A DNA stretch of 64,000 nt from Tieghemostelium lacteum (Eukaryota; Evosea; Eumycetozoa; Dictyosteliales; Raperosteliaceae). A program made the position numbers and the translations under genes. Below, in pieces: positions 33,154 through 42,866 of the stretch. The stretch covers positions 1,800,557-1,864,556 of the forward strand of contig LODT01000028.1 of NCBI GenBank assembly GCA_001606155.1. The letters run 5' to 3'. The notes under the pieces are model-generated. The model saw only the letters and a program-made list of their open reading frames with translations, ran no database searches and was not told the DNA's origin. Position 1 is the first letter of the stretch. Every line of letters begins with the position of its first letter.

Positions 33154-35871
33154 TTAGTTTGTGAAATTAATTGAATAACCATTCTTAGTTGTACCCAAAA
33201 AAATTTTTTCATAGGATGTATTAAATCTATTAGCAAATTTTGGAGAATTTCTAACAAATTGTTCAATTTGAGTTTTCTCCGATATATTTGAAGGTAATTC
33301 AATGACAGCTCTAGTTTTAGCATTAAATTGAACGACCAATAACAGGTTTTCTCTTTGTTGATATTTTTCAATTGATTTTGGCCAGTTTTGTTTGGTAATA
33401 ATTGGTTCATTTAAATCACCAGAAGTAGTTTTAATATCATTTAAGTTAATACTATTCAATTGAGTAGAGTAGAGTTGATTGTCATTATTAAATCTAACTA
33501 ATTGATCCCAATTATATTGGGCAGTTATTGGTGCAAATGGTGTCAATAGTAATAATAATGTTCTAAGTGATTTAAAGTATTCAATGGAATGACATTTAGT
33601 GTTATCTGATACTTTTTGTAGGAAATTTGATAGAGTCATTAGAGATGATATTGCAGTATTAAATGTATAATTTTCAATAGATTCACTAACTCTACTAATG
33701 GTTTGGTTACATTGGAATTCAATTGATTTTAGTTCTTTCTCATCTAAAATCTGAGGTTGAGAATGTGAAGAGGAAGCTTTCTGTTCAACAATGAAATTGG
33801 ATATTAATTGGTCAACTCTTTTTAACCATTTTTTACAACCATCAATACCATCATTATCCCATTCTAAAGAGTTTTCAGGTGGTGCCTTAAAGAGTATATA
33901 AACTTTAAGAGTATCAGAACCATATTTATCAATCATTTCACTTGGATCCAAACCATTTAATTTAGATTTTGACATTTTTTCAATGGTTACATTTACAGGA
34001 TTTCCAGTGAGTTTACTGATTGGTGGCTTTTGGTCAGTTAAAACATCACTGGGATGCAATGGTTTTAGTGTATATTGGTCACGATATGTTGGTGATTTTA
34101 CTAGACCCTGTGTTAACAAAACTTTAAATGGCTCCTTATGAGAGATTAAAGATTGGTCATAAAGGAATTTAGTTATAAATCTACTGTAGAGTAGATGTAA
34201 AATGGCATGTTCAATTCCACCAACATAGATATCCACTGGCATATAATTATTTGCCAATGTACTTGAAAATATTTCATTTTGGTTTTGGTTATCAAGGAAT
34301 CTTAAATAATACCATGATGAATCAACAAAAGTATCCATAGTATCAGTTTCTCTTTGTGCATTGTTATTTAAGCATATTGGACATTTACATTGTTTCCAAC
34401 CTGAGAGATCATTTAAAATATTACCTTTTCCAGTGAATTGTACCTCTATTGGTAAGAGAACTGGTAGTTCATTTTCGGGTACAGGTACTGTACCACATGT
34501 TGGACAATGTATAATAGGTATAGGTGTACCCCAATAACGTTGTCTCGATATTAACCAATCTCTAATTCTATAGGAAATAGTTGGTTTTCCCCAACCTTTT
34601 CTTTCAAAATCATCAATAACATCATTGATATTCCATTGTGAATAATTACCAGATTGAATTAATTTACCAGTTAGTTCTGAATCAAAACATTCACTTTCAA
34701 TGCTATTGCTGCTGCTAGTGATGTTGTTGTTTACTGATGATTGTCTTTCTAAAACCTGTACAATTGGTAGAGATAGTTTTTTAGCAACCAAATAATCTTG
34801 TTTATTATGAGCAGGCACACCCATAACAGCACCAGTACCATAATCAGATAAAACAGTACTAGATATTATTAATCTAACTAAATTAGCATTCGGAGACTGA
34901 ACCAAATGGCCAGTATCGATAGCACAAAGTTCATCAATATTTCTCAATTGATTAGATTCTACCATTTGTATAAAATTTGAGATTTCTAATTTTTTTTCAT
35001 TGGTTGTGTTCATTAGAAAATCTTTATCTTTTAGTATTGGATGTTTGCTAGATATTGCTAAAAATGTAACACCATACAATGTCTCAATTCTAGTAGTAAA
35101 AACTGAAATTTTTGAGTTTTTACTAGTGTTCAAAATAAAATCTAAATAATGACCTTTAGATCTACCAATCCACTCCTTTTGCATTGATTTAATTTCATCA
35201 GACCAACCAGGCAAAAGATCAAGATCATCATGTAATCTATCAGCCATAGATGTAATTTTAAAAAACCACTGTGACATGTCTTTTTTTTCAACAATGGCAT
35301 TTGATCTCCAAGATCTTCCCTGAGCATCTACTTGTTCATTGGCTAGAACAGTCATGTCAATAGGATCCCAATTAACAGTTGCCAATTTCCTGTAGGCTAA
35401 TCCTTGTTGATACAGTTTAATAAATAGTTGTTGTGTCCATTTATAGTACTGATCTGAACATGTTGATATCTCTCTGTGCCAGTCAAATTCTAAATTTAAA
35501 CGTATCAATTGATCCTTCATTGAATTTATATTTGACTGTGTCCATACATGCGGGCTAATCTGTTTCTGTATAGCTGCATTTTCTGCTGGTAATCCAAATG
35601 AATCCCATCCCATTGGATGAATAACATCATATCCTTGCATTCTCTTAAATCTACCAATACAATCACTCATTGTATATACTCTAACATGTCCCATGTGTAA
35701 TGCACCTGATGGATATGGAAATTGTGATAGTGCGTAATATTTAGCTTTACTTTGAGAAATATCACTAATTTTACTACTACCATTAATGCTTTGATGATTA
35801 AGGGTAGAGTAACATCTTTTAATTAAATTTAATTTAACTAAATTAGTGTTTATTCTTATTATATTAATCAT
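33154..35871 (-). CDS. Mitochondrial leucyl-tRNA synthetase
   Basis: Class I aminoacyl-tRNA synthetase, 905 residues, single exon. The first ~25 residues (MINIIRINTNLVKLNLIKRCYS) look like a mitochondrial presequence. The HIGH motif is HMGH in YPSGALHMGHVRVYTMSD, KMSKS is intact in EKMSKSKLNG, and the editing (CP1) domain contains TTRIETLYGVTF and GTGAVMGVPAHNKQD with the conserved Thr-rich site. It has the bacterial/mitochondrial layout (WDSFGLPAENAAI, CPTCGTVPVPE zinc-like pair). It supplies Leu-tRNA for mitochondrial translation. The cytosolic enzyme would be a longer, separate gene. Confidence 0.94.
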   Translation of the reverse strand: MINIIRINTNLVKLNLIKRCYSTLNHQSINGSSKISDISQSKAKYYALSQFPYPSGALHMGHVRVYTMSDCIGRFKRMQGYDVIHPMGWDSFGLPAENAAIQKQISPHVWTQSNINSMKDQLIRLNLEFDWHREISTCSDQYYKWTQQLFIKLYQQGLAYRKLATVNWDPIDMTVLANEQVDAQGRSWRSNAIVEKKDMSQWFFKITSMADRLHDDLDLLPGWSDEIKSMQKEWIGRSKGHYLDFILNTSKNSKISVFTTRIETLYGVTFLAISSKHPILKDKDFLMNTTNEKKLEISNFIQMVESNQLRNIDELCAIDTGHLVQSPNANLVRLIISSTVLSDYGTGAVMGVPAHNKQDYLVAKKLSLPIVQVLERQSSVNNNITSSSNSIESECFDSELTGKLIQSGNYSQWNINDVIDDFERKGWGKPTISYRIRDWLISRQRYWGTPIPIIHCPTCGTVPVPENELPVLLPIEVQFTGKGNILNDLSGWKQCKCPICLNNNAQRETDTMDTFVDSSWYYLRFLDNQNQNEIFSSTLANNYMPVDIYVGGIEHAILHLLYSRFITKFLYDQSLISHKEPFKVLLTQGLVKSPTYRDQYTLKPLHPSDVLTDQKPPISKLTGNPVNVTIEKMSKSKLNGLDPSEMIDKYGSDTLKVYILFKAPPENSLEWDNDGIDGCKKWLKRVDQLISNFIVEQKASSSHSQPQILDEKELKSIEFQCNQTISRVSESIENYTFNTAISSLMTLSNFLQKVSDNTKCHSIEYFKSLRTLLLLLTPFAPITAQYNWDQLVRFNNDNQLYSTQLNSINLNDIKTTSGDLNEPIITKQNWPKSIEKYQQRENLLLVVQFNAKTRAVIELPSNISEKTQIEQFVRNSPKFANRFNTSYEKIFLGTTKNGYSINFTN

Positions 35872-35990
35872 TATGTCATAGATTTAGAGTAATCGTCCCT
35901 CGCTTTTTTATAAAATATTAAAAATTTTAAAATGATGATTTTTTTTTTTTTATTGTCATTGGCATTTTAGCTAAAATGTAAAATGAGCAT

Positions 35991-36860
35991 TTACTTGGTA
36001 ACACCAGCATTATGTTGATAAGCTTGATAATCAAACTTTTCTTTTTGGAATTCAGCTTCTAATACTTTACCTTCCTCTTCCATCTTTTGATTTTTAGTTA
36101 AATGTCCAAATTTCTCTTTTATTACACCTTTAACCTTTTTCATTTGAGATGGTTTGTGTGGTTCAGTATAACCAGATCCATAAGTACCAGTTGGATGATG
36201 TGTTGTTGAAGCAGCAGGAATATCATTATTGGTTGGAGCAGTTGAATGTGTACCACCAAGGTTTGATGATGGATGTGAACTACTACCACTTGTAGAACCT
36301 GTAGTAGCAGTATTTGTTGCTGTTGTTGTAGGTGCACCAGTTTTATCTTTCTTGTGGAATAATTTTGAAAATTTATTTCCTTTATGATCGGATGGTTTAG
36401 CTAATTTATCCTTTTGTAAAGCCAATTGAGAATCTAATGGTAGTGCTGTACTATTCTGTTGAACTTTAGTTACTGGTGGCAATGGTGGTGGAACTGGTAT
36501 TGCTGAAGATGTTGGCATTGCTGCAATTGTACCACCTGACAGGAATGGTTTATCGATAGTAGTCTTTGATGCAGTTTGTGTAATTGTGGAATTGGGCAAA
36601 AATGTTTTTTCTTCAACTACAGTTTCTATTTTGTTTGGATAATAATTATTAATATTAATTTTATTTATTTAAATTGATATATGGCTTTTTTTTGGTTTTT
36701 TTTACATACCAGTTTTAGTTACAATATTCTCATTAGAACGTTGTGATGTTAATTTTGGTGTTAACTCACTTGCATGTGTGGAAACAATAGGTGAATTTGC
36801 TGAATTATATACAAAGGAATTTCCTTCCTTTTTTACTACATTATAAGTTGATGCTGACAT
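35991..36860 (-). CDS. Low-complexity protein with CsbD-like C-terminus
   Basis: Exons 36860-36710 and 36625-35991 (GTATGT...AATAG, phase 1), about 261 residues. Ser/Thr/Pro/Gly-rich, with a PPPLPP stretch, over the first ~210 residues. The C-terminus reads KVKGVIKEKFGHLTKNQKM then EEEGKVLEAEF, resembling the short CsbD stress-protein motif (KGxxKExxGxLTxxxxxxxEGK). The central KFSKLFHKKDKTG is basic. The motif is suggestive of a stress-related or cell-cortex protein; biochemical role unknown in CsbD proteins generally. Same strand as LeuRS, 120 bp upstream of it. Confidence 0.7.
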
Positions 36861-37136
36861 AATTTGATTTCTATTATTTCTTATTTAAGGTTACTAATAA
36901 TTATTCAAATGAATAGGATTTAAAAAAAATTTTTATTATTAATAATATTTATCTTTGATAAGATTTCAATGTTATTGAATTTACTAAAAAAGTCAAAAGG
37001 ACCGTAGGATTAGATTGCCTCTTTTTCCATTTTTTACCAAATAAAGAGAAAATTTTAAAAAACTGTGTTATAATAGATTCAAAGAATTAAAAAAAAAAAA
37101 AAAAAAAAAAAGGAAGATATTCTATTTATTGTTAAA

Positions 37137-38054
37137 TTATACAATTGGTTGTTGAGGTTGCACTTGATCAGTGGTACTATTTTGGGCTAATATCTGTTGA
37201 CTATTCATTACAAGACCCTCTTGAGAATTATTATAATTTCCATTACCATTTTCTTCTTTTTTAATATCACCATTTTCATTAGTCTGTTGTTGTGGTTGTT
37301 GTGGTTGTTGCTGTGGTTGTTGAATAGTTGGTTGGTTATTTTCACCTCTTGAATCGATTTCTGTTTTAATTGTTTGCATTGTAGATATAGTAGGTTGTTG
37401 TTGAGATATTTGGGGTATCACACCTTGTTGTTGTTGTTGTTGTTGAGCTTGTTGTAATTGTTGTTGTTGTTGTTGTTGTAGTGTCTGTTGTTGCTGTTGT
37501 AATTGTTGTTGTTGTTGGAAATATAATTGTTGTTGAACATGTGCTTGTTGAGTTTGTTGGACTTGTTGTTGTTGTTGTTGTTGTTGAGCTTGTTGTTGTT
37601 GTTGATTCTCTGAGGTAGATTGCATTTTAAAATCGCATTCGACCCTGGTATCTCTATAACTAATGATAAAAGTAACTTTTTGATATTCATTAATGAGAGG
37701 TTCACCATTGTCAGGATTGATAACTTTTTTCTTTATCCACTCTTTACCAGTAGACAGTGTTGGAAACCCAGAACGAACATTAAATGTATAGTATAAATGT
37801 TGAACATTAGTTTTCTCATTTTGTATAATTTGTTGTCTCTCTTTAGTATATGATCTCCAACATCTAAATGAGGCAAAATGTTCTCTAAATAGTTCAACTG
37901 GTAAACAACCTAATGGCACACCTTTTACTGTTTTACCACTACCATTCTCTAAACGGTCAAGAAGAATAGTATGTGCTACTTCTAAAAATTCTTGTAATCT
38001 AATTTGTTTGTATAGTGTAGTAAAATAGGTTTTATCAATTACTTGGTCTTCCAT
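37137..38054 (-). CDS. Glutamine-rich protein with a conserved-looking N-terminal domain, unknown
   Basis: 305 residues, single exon. The first ~155 residues are non-repetitive and well structured in appearance: KQIRLQEFLEVAHTILLDRL, VPLGCLPVELFREHFASF, then beta-rich YYTFNVRSGFPTLSTG and VTFIISYRDTRVECDFKM. I do not recognise the domain. Residues ~160-240 are dominated by Gln runs with Leu, Ala and Val, followed by an Asn/Gln/Pro tail. Poly-Gln tracts with a short folded domain are common in dictyostelid transcription or chromatin proteins, so a nuclear role is possible but unproven. A 31-base A-run (T on the coding strand) lies just past its stop. Confidence 0.6.
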   Translation of the reverse strand: MEDQVIDKTYFTTLYKQIRLQEFLEVAHTILLDRLENGSGKTVKGVPLGCLPVELFREHFASFRCWRSYTKERQQIIQNEKTNVQHLYYTFNVRSGFPTLSTGKEWIKKKVINPDNGEPLINEYQKVTFIISYRDTRVECDFKMQSTSENQQQQQAQQQQQQQQVQQTQQAHVQQQLYFQQQQQLQQQQQTLQQQQQQQLQQAQQQQQQQGVIPQISQQQPTISTMQTIKTEIDSRGENNQPTIQQPQQQPQQPQQQTNENGDIKKEENGNGNYNNSQEGLVMNSQQILAQNSTTDQVQPQQPIV

Positions 38055-38415
38055 TGTCTTATTATAATTATATAATTATTGCAATGTAATTCAAATAAAA
38101 AAAAATAATGGGTTAAAAGAGATAATATTCATGTGAAGATATTTTCAATACATTATTGAATTTTGAAATGTTAGTGTTTGTTTAAAAAAAAAAAATTAAA
38201 ATGATAATTAGTATCAAGGAATAACTTCTACCAACTTCACAATCAATTGTGATTTTGATAAATTTTATTTAAATTTAATTAAATATTTTTTACATACTCG
38301 TCTACAGGAAAGAAAATATAAATAAAAATTCAAAAAAATAAAAATTTCAAAAAAATAAAAAAAAAAAATAATTTTAGTAATTCAGTGAGACACACAGAAA
38401 GAACAACATACAAAC
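38055..38415. other. AT-rich divergent promoter region
   Basis: Spacer between the divergent Q-rich and SPT4 genes. Only A and T runs seen; no further gene. Confidence 0.6.
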
Positions 38416-38789
38416 ATGTCTTCAATTGTCCCAAGTAATTTCAAAAAATCAAGAGCTTGTTTAGAGTGTGGTCTTGTCAAAACTATTGAACAATTTGAGG
38501 AGACAGGATGTGAGAACTGTGAGGACCACACACCAATGCAAGGTAATAAACCTGCTATTTTACAATCTACAACTGCAACTTTTGAAGGGTATACTATATT
38601 ACACATTATTCAACAAAAAAACTATCAATTACTAACATTTAATATTAACAATGTAGATTAATTGCAATAATGAAACCAAAAGAAAGTTGGATAGCCAGAA
38701 GAAGAGGTTTTGAGAAAAGAGTACCTGGATGTTATGCATTATCAACTGATGCTGATCAAACTTCCTCACGTAATGTTACAAGATATTAA
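38416..38789 (+). CDS. spt4: SPT4, transcription elongation factor subunit
   Basis: Small zinc-finger partner of SPT5 in DSIF, which binds RNA polymerase II. Exons 38416-38588 and 38657-38789 (GTATAC...TGTAG, phase 2) give 101 residues. The four zinc ligands are present in CLECG and CENCED. The splice restores FEGLIAIMKPKESWIARRR, the most conserved stretch of the family, and the protein ends VPGCYALSTD...RNVTRY. Length fits the family (about 100-117). The donor GTATAC is unusual, but phase and homology fix it. Confidence 0.94.
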
Positions 38790-39075
38790 TCATTATCACG
38801 TGTCAAAAAAGTTTAAAACATTATAATAATAATATTCCCACATTTTAATAGATATCTATTAAAAAATATTGCTCCGAAAATAATTTCATAGATAATCTAT
38901 AAATATTTATGAAATACTGATAAAATTGTGTCAGTCATCATAGTACTATATTCAATCTTTAAAAAACAAAATGTAAATATATAAAACCACAAATAAAAAG
39001 AAAAATAAAAACTTCTCAAATTTCGAAATAAACAAGATTGATTGGGAGTGTATAGAAAAATAGGATAATATTTGT

Positions 39076-40269
39076 TTAATTATTAATTGCTTTATAAAAT
39101 ACATTGTAAGAACTTTCAAGATCAAATAGTAATTGTCTAGTTTGATCTTCGTCCAATTCATCATTTGCCTTCATTTTGTTTAGTGTTGAAATCCAGTGCA
39201 TTATTTTCTCTTTACCATCAAAAGTCTTTGGTAACCAAGTATTCTTATTTAGACACTCCATTAGATCACTAAGATATGGATGTAAATTATCGACAGCAAC
39301 CATTTTTAGTCTAACTGAATCCATTGTTGTAATAAATGTCTGCACTGCCTCTGCTACATTTTTGGCTCTTGCTGAATCTGTTAAATCAGTAGTATGTGTA
39401 GTATGCTCCAATGTAGCTGGAAATCCTTTATTTACAAGTCTATCATCTAATATATATATATATAAAATATTTAAATATTAATTTTCTAAAAATTCAATAA
39501 ATTATATACTCTTGTACAGAGCACTCATAATACATACATGCTGCTTTACAATTTAAATCATAATCTTTCATAAAATTAGGTACATTTGAAATATTATCTT
39601 TAACTAGAGTTTGGGAGGATTTAAATTGTGCAATTAATTTTGAACAAGAGGTCGTGTAATCTTTGGCTGAAACATCATCACGAATATATGCTTTCTCTAG
39701 AACTTCAGTAGCTCTAATGATAGCATAGAGTTCAGCTAGATTCTCATAAACTTCTCTCTCTTGAACACCATTATATAATTTAATTTCTTTATAACTGTTT
39801 AGAATTGCCTCTTGTTGTTGATAAATCTTTAAATTAGTTTCATTGGCACTATTTCGTTGTTGATTACTGCTATTATTATTTGGAAGTGGTTGTTGTTTAA
39901 TATTATTATTAGAATTATTGTTATAGATATTATTTGAAGTATGACCACCACTTCCAGTCATAGATTGGCTATATGGCGGTGGTGGTAATCCGTTGCTATT
40001 ATTCATTGTATTGTGTAAATTGCCATTGGATCCTGTACTTTTTATTGTTCCTGGTGGTCCTAATGGTTTATTTACATACTAGATTATATGTATTAGTGTT
40101 AAAAAACTCAAAAGAGATGCTTTAGAGTACCTCAATTCATAAACAAAATACATACAGGTGGTGGTGCTTCATATCCTCCACTTCCTCCTACTACTCCTTG
40201 ATTATAATAACTTTGTGAATTAGGTGTTGGTGTTTTAGTGTTCACCTGGTGATAATAATTAAAACTCAT
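39076..40269 (-). CDS. vps28: VPS28, ESCRT-I subunit
   Basis: Component of ESCRT-I, which sorts ubiquitinated cargo into multivesicular bodies. Exons 40269-40156, 40078-39518 and 39426-39076, about 341 residues. The N-terminal ~130 residues are an Asn/Pro/Ser-rich extension not found in animal VPS28 (about 221 residues). The VPS28 core starts near EREVYENLAELYAIIRATEVLEKAY and has AYIRDDVSAKDYTTSCSKLI. The C-terminal helical domain reads VAVDNLHPYLSDLMECLN and ELDEDQTRQLLFDLESSYN. The exon 2/3 junction (donor GTACAA, acceptor AAATAAAG) was chosen by phase and is the least certain. Confidence 0.88.
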
Positions 40270-40396
40270 CAATGGTTAAATGTTTAAACACCTCTAAAAA
40301 TTAAGGTTAAAAAAAAAAAAAAAAAAAAAAAAATATTACACTTTCTTATTTTTTTGAGATAGAAAAATATCCAACATACACCCAAAAGTGTGATTT

Positions 40397-40743
40397 TTAA
40401 TTATGTCTAAAGAATTTTAAACTTAACCAATTAAAGTATACAGTTATAATAGTCACAGGTACCAAAGCCGGTATCAATAGACAATAATACCAATCATGTT
40501 TTATAAAATCCAAAACTCTATTTCCAGAATCTGGCAATAGTTTGGAAAAAACGAGACAGTAACTCGTCACTATAAAGAATATTAATGTACACAATATGAT
40601 AACCCAACCATAGAAAACTGTTAAATCATGGTTTTCAATATTTAATCTTTGCATTGGTTTATATTTTTTTCTAACTGGTGGTACTGAATTTAAAAATGAG
40701 CTTGCCACTGTTGTACTTGTATTTTTACTATTACTACTACTGC

Positions 40744-40778
<35 letters not shown>

Positions 40779-41083
40779 GTTAAATTATGAATTGGGATAT
40801 TTGCAGATGTTGGTGTTGTTGGTAAACTTATTGATCCAACAGATGTGTTATTAAATAGATTATTGGTAGGTTGTGAAATTTTTGAAAGATTTGGTGAACT
40901 TGATGAAGGTGATATTTGAGATGTTAATGGTATTGAGTTATTTGATAATGTATAATAATAGTTATTTGTTGCTACTGTTGACGGCAGATTATTCAAATTT
41001 ACATTCATATTGGTTCTTTGTCTTTCACCAATTTTCCCTAAAAGAGTAGGTGAAGATATAGGTGAAACTGGTGGTGATGACAT
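40397..41083 (-). CDS. PIG-Y-like subunit of GPI-GlcNAc transferase with long low-complexity N-terminus
   Basis: The last ~80 residues match PIG-Y: two membrane spans, VFYGWVIILCTLIFFIVTSY and YYCLLIPALVPVTIITVYF, then WLSLKFFRHN at the exact C-terminus, as in PIG-Y proteins (…KLFRHN). PIG-Y regulates the first step of GPI-anchor synthesis at the ER. The upstream ~145 residues are Ser/Asn/Thr/Pro-rich with an Asn run and are absent from human PIG-Y (71 residues); plant forms also have some extension. Single exon, 228 residues. The start lies only 68 bp from the DNL zinc-finger gene start, a very tight divergent pair. Confidence 0.8.
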
Positions 41084-41151
41084 TTTAAATGCATAGTTTT
41101 TGTTGTTTAAACAAATTTAAAAAACAAAAAAAAAACTTTTATTTTATCAAA

Positions 41152-41823
41152 ATGATGCAACGAATAAATAAGAAATTAATATATCATATCTTATCAACAC
41201 CAATAAGATTAAAAACTATTGGAAATGATAACATTATCCCTAAAATTAGTAAATTAATACAAAACAATAATCAAATATTTAAATTCTCCAGTGTTATCAC
41301 AAGTAACAATAAAAGTAGTGTTTACAACTTCTACAACAATGTCGAAGCATACAACATTAAAAGATACTATTGTAATAAAACTAATGGAAGTACACCAGCA
41401 GAAGTTGATATTCACAATGAAGATGATGTAAATAATGAATTTAAAGCAGTAATTGACTCACAAGGTCAAAGAGTAGAACCAAAATATTATATTGAATTTA
41501 CATGTACTTATGTGGAACCTGGTGAATCCAAAGAATGTGGTCATGTTTCAAAAAAGACATTTTCAAAACATAGTTATCATAAAGGAGTAGTTTTGATAAA
41601 ATGTGATGGTTGTAAAAAGATTCACTTAATTGCAGATCATTTAGGATACACTGGTTTCCAAAATCAAGGTAAAACTATTGAAGATTTTATGGCTGCAAAA
41701 GGTATACCTGTTCAAAGATATAAATTAGATAAAGAATTAACTGTTGATGGTGATGATGATAATCAATCTACTACTACTACTACTACCACTAATAATAAAT
41801 CTGATATTAATAAGCTATTATAG
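41152..41823 (+). CDS. DNL-type zinc finger protein (Zim17/HEP/DNLZ), mitochondrial
   Basis: Co-chaperone that keeps mitochondrial Hsp70 soluble. 223 residues, start MMQRINKK at 41152 (an upstream ATG at 41089 lies in the short shared promoter). The N-terminal ~75 residues are basic and Asn-rich, fitting a presequence. The DNL domain reads SKHSYHKGVVLIKCDGC then KKIHLIADHLGY; the usual DNL tripeptide (Asp-Asn-Leu) is DHL here. The first zinc pair is unusual: instead of a tight C-x2-C the sequence is CTYVEPGESKEC, C-x10-C, as if about eight residues were inserted. The second pair CDGC is normal. A Thr-rich tail follows. Confidence 0.85.
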   Translation: MMQRINKKLIYHILSTPIRLKTIGNDNIIPKISKLIQNNNQIFKFSSVITSNNKSSVYNFYNNVEAYNIKRYYCNKTNGSTPAEVDIHNEDDVNNEFKAVIDSQGQRVEPKYYIEFTCTYVEPGESKECGHVSKKTFSKHSYHKGVVLIKCDGCKKIHLIADHLGYTGFQNQGKTIEDFMAAKGIPVQRYKLDKELTVDGDDDNQSTTTTTTTNNKSDINKLL

Positions 41824-41883
41824 TATAAATTTTACCAATATAATGTGTTGGTTTTTGTTTTTTCTTATCTTTTAATATTTTTA

Positions 41884-42532
41884 TTAGAAAGGTAATTCCT
41901 CCCCTGCACTTGTTTTATTAATTAATCTAGCAATAGGAGGATAATTTAATATGTTACCAATGATTGGTAATTTTCTCATCACCGATATGACAATTGGGAA
42001 TGCATCACTATTAATAGATAACATGTTAATATAATTTTATAACAATGAATTATCATTTCAGTATTATATGTTTAAACATACCCAAATAAGTTAATAAAAC
42101 CAAAGATTTCGATAAGTAAACCAACAAAGGTCCATTTTGTAAATATGACAATTAATATACCAAAAAAGAAACAAATTGTTCCTTTAATCTTTTTAACTTG
42201 AAAGAAAAATTTAGAAGTCTTATGTAATCCTAATATCAATACAATACCTGATATAAATAATAACTGTTATTACAGTTGATGCCAATAGTAAGTATTTCTC
42301 TCCTCCTGTCTAATCTATTAATAATAATATCTAAATATAAATACATTTCCGATAGCCAATAAACCTCTATCTAAAAATAAAAATATTCCTAATATTGAAA
42401 AGAATGATCCCATTGCTGAGAGCATAACTCCAATTTCTATTGTGGTTATTGTAGTTGTTGTTATTAGTTAGAATACATTCTGCTACGTTAATACATTTGT
42501 AAATACTAACTTTGTTGATCTGTAAATATCAT
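41884..42532 (-). CDS. got1: GOT1 / GOLT1 Golgi transport protein (four small exons)
   Basis: Four-span membrane protein of ER-Golgi transport, 139 residues, the usual size. Exons 42532-42511, 42436-42345, 42263-42082 and 42007-41884 (phases 1, 0, 2). It reads MIFTDQQKIGVMLSAMGSFF, then FLFLDRGLLAIGN, LLFISGIVLILGLHKTSKFF, GFINLFGDAFPIVISVMRKL and PIIGNILN, in the order of yeast Got1. The first exon is only 22 coding bases and its donor is GTTAGT. No exon is long enough to stand out as an open frame, so it is easily missed. It is convergent with the DNL gene (60 bp) and divergent from the CDF transporter. Confidence 0.9.
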
Positions 42533-42650
42533 TTTTTTATTTATAATATTGATGTATTTGATTGGTCTTTGGAAAAATAAAAATAACAATAATAATGCTG
42601 TTGGAACAAAATTTGAATTTGACTCACTGCAGTCGTGAACTAAAAATTTA

Positions 42651-42681
<31 letters not shown>

Positions 42682-42866
42682 AATATTATACCAGCTCAGA
42701 TATTTCAATGATTCATTTATTAATCTATCGTATTACAATGATTCAAATTATAAATGTATTGTCGTTAAAGATTAAAAGTTTAAAAAACACCAATTTAAAT
42801 AAGAATTTTTTGAAATAAATCGAAAAAATAAAACAAAAAACATTTTTTTTTATTTATTTAAATAAG
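42533..42866. other. Divergent promoter region
   Basis: 334 bases between GOT1 and the CDF transporter. Contains a long T-run and a T/A-rich leader before the CDF ATG; no further gene. Confidence 0.6.

Noticed and set aside
37082-37112. 31-base A-run as a retroposon tail
   Set aside because: No upstream retrocopy and no target duplication; long A runs are common between genes here.
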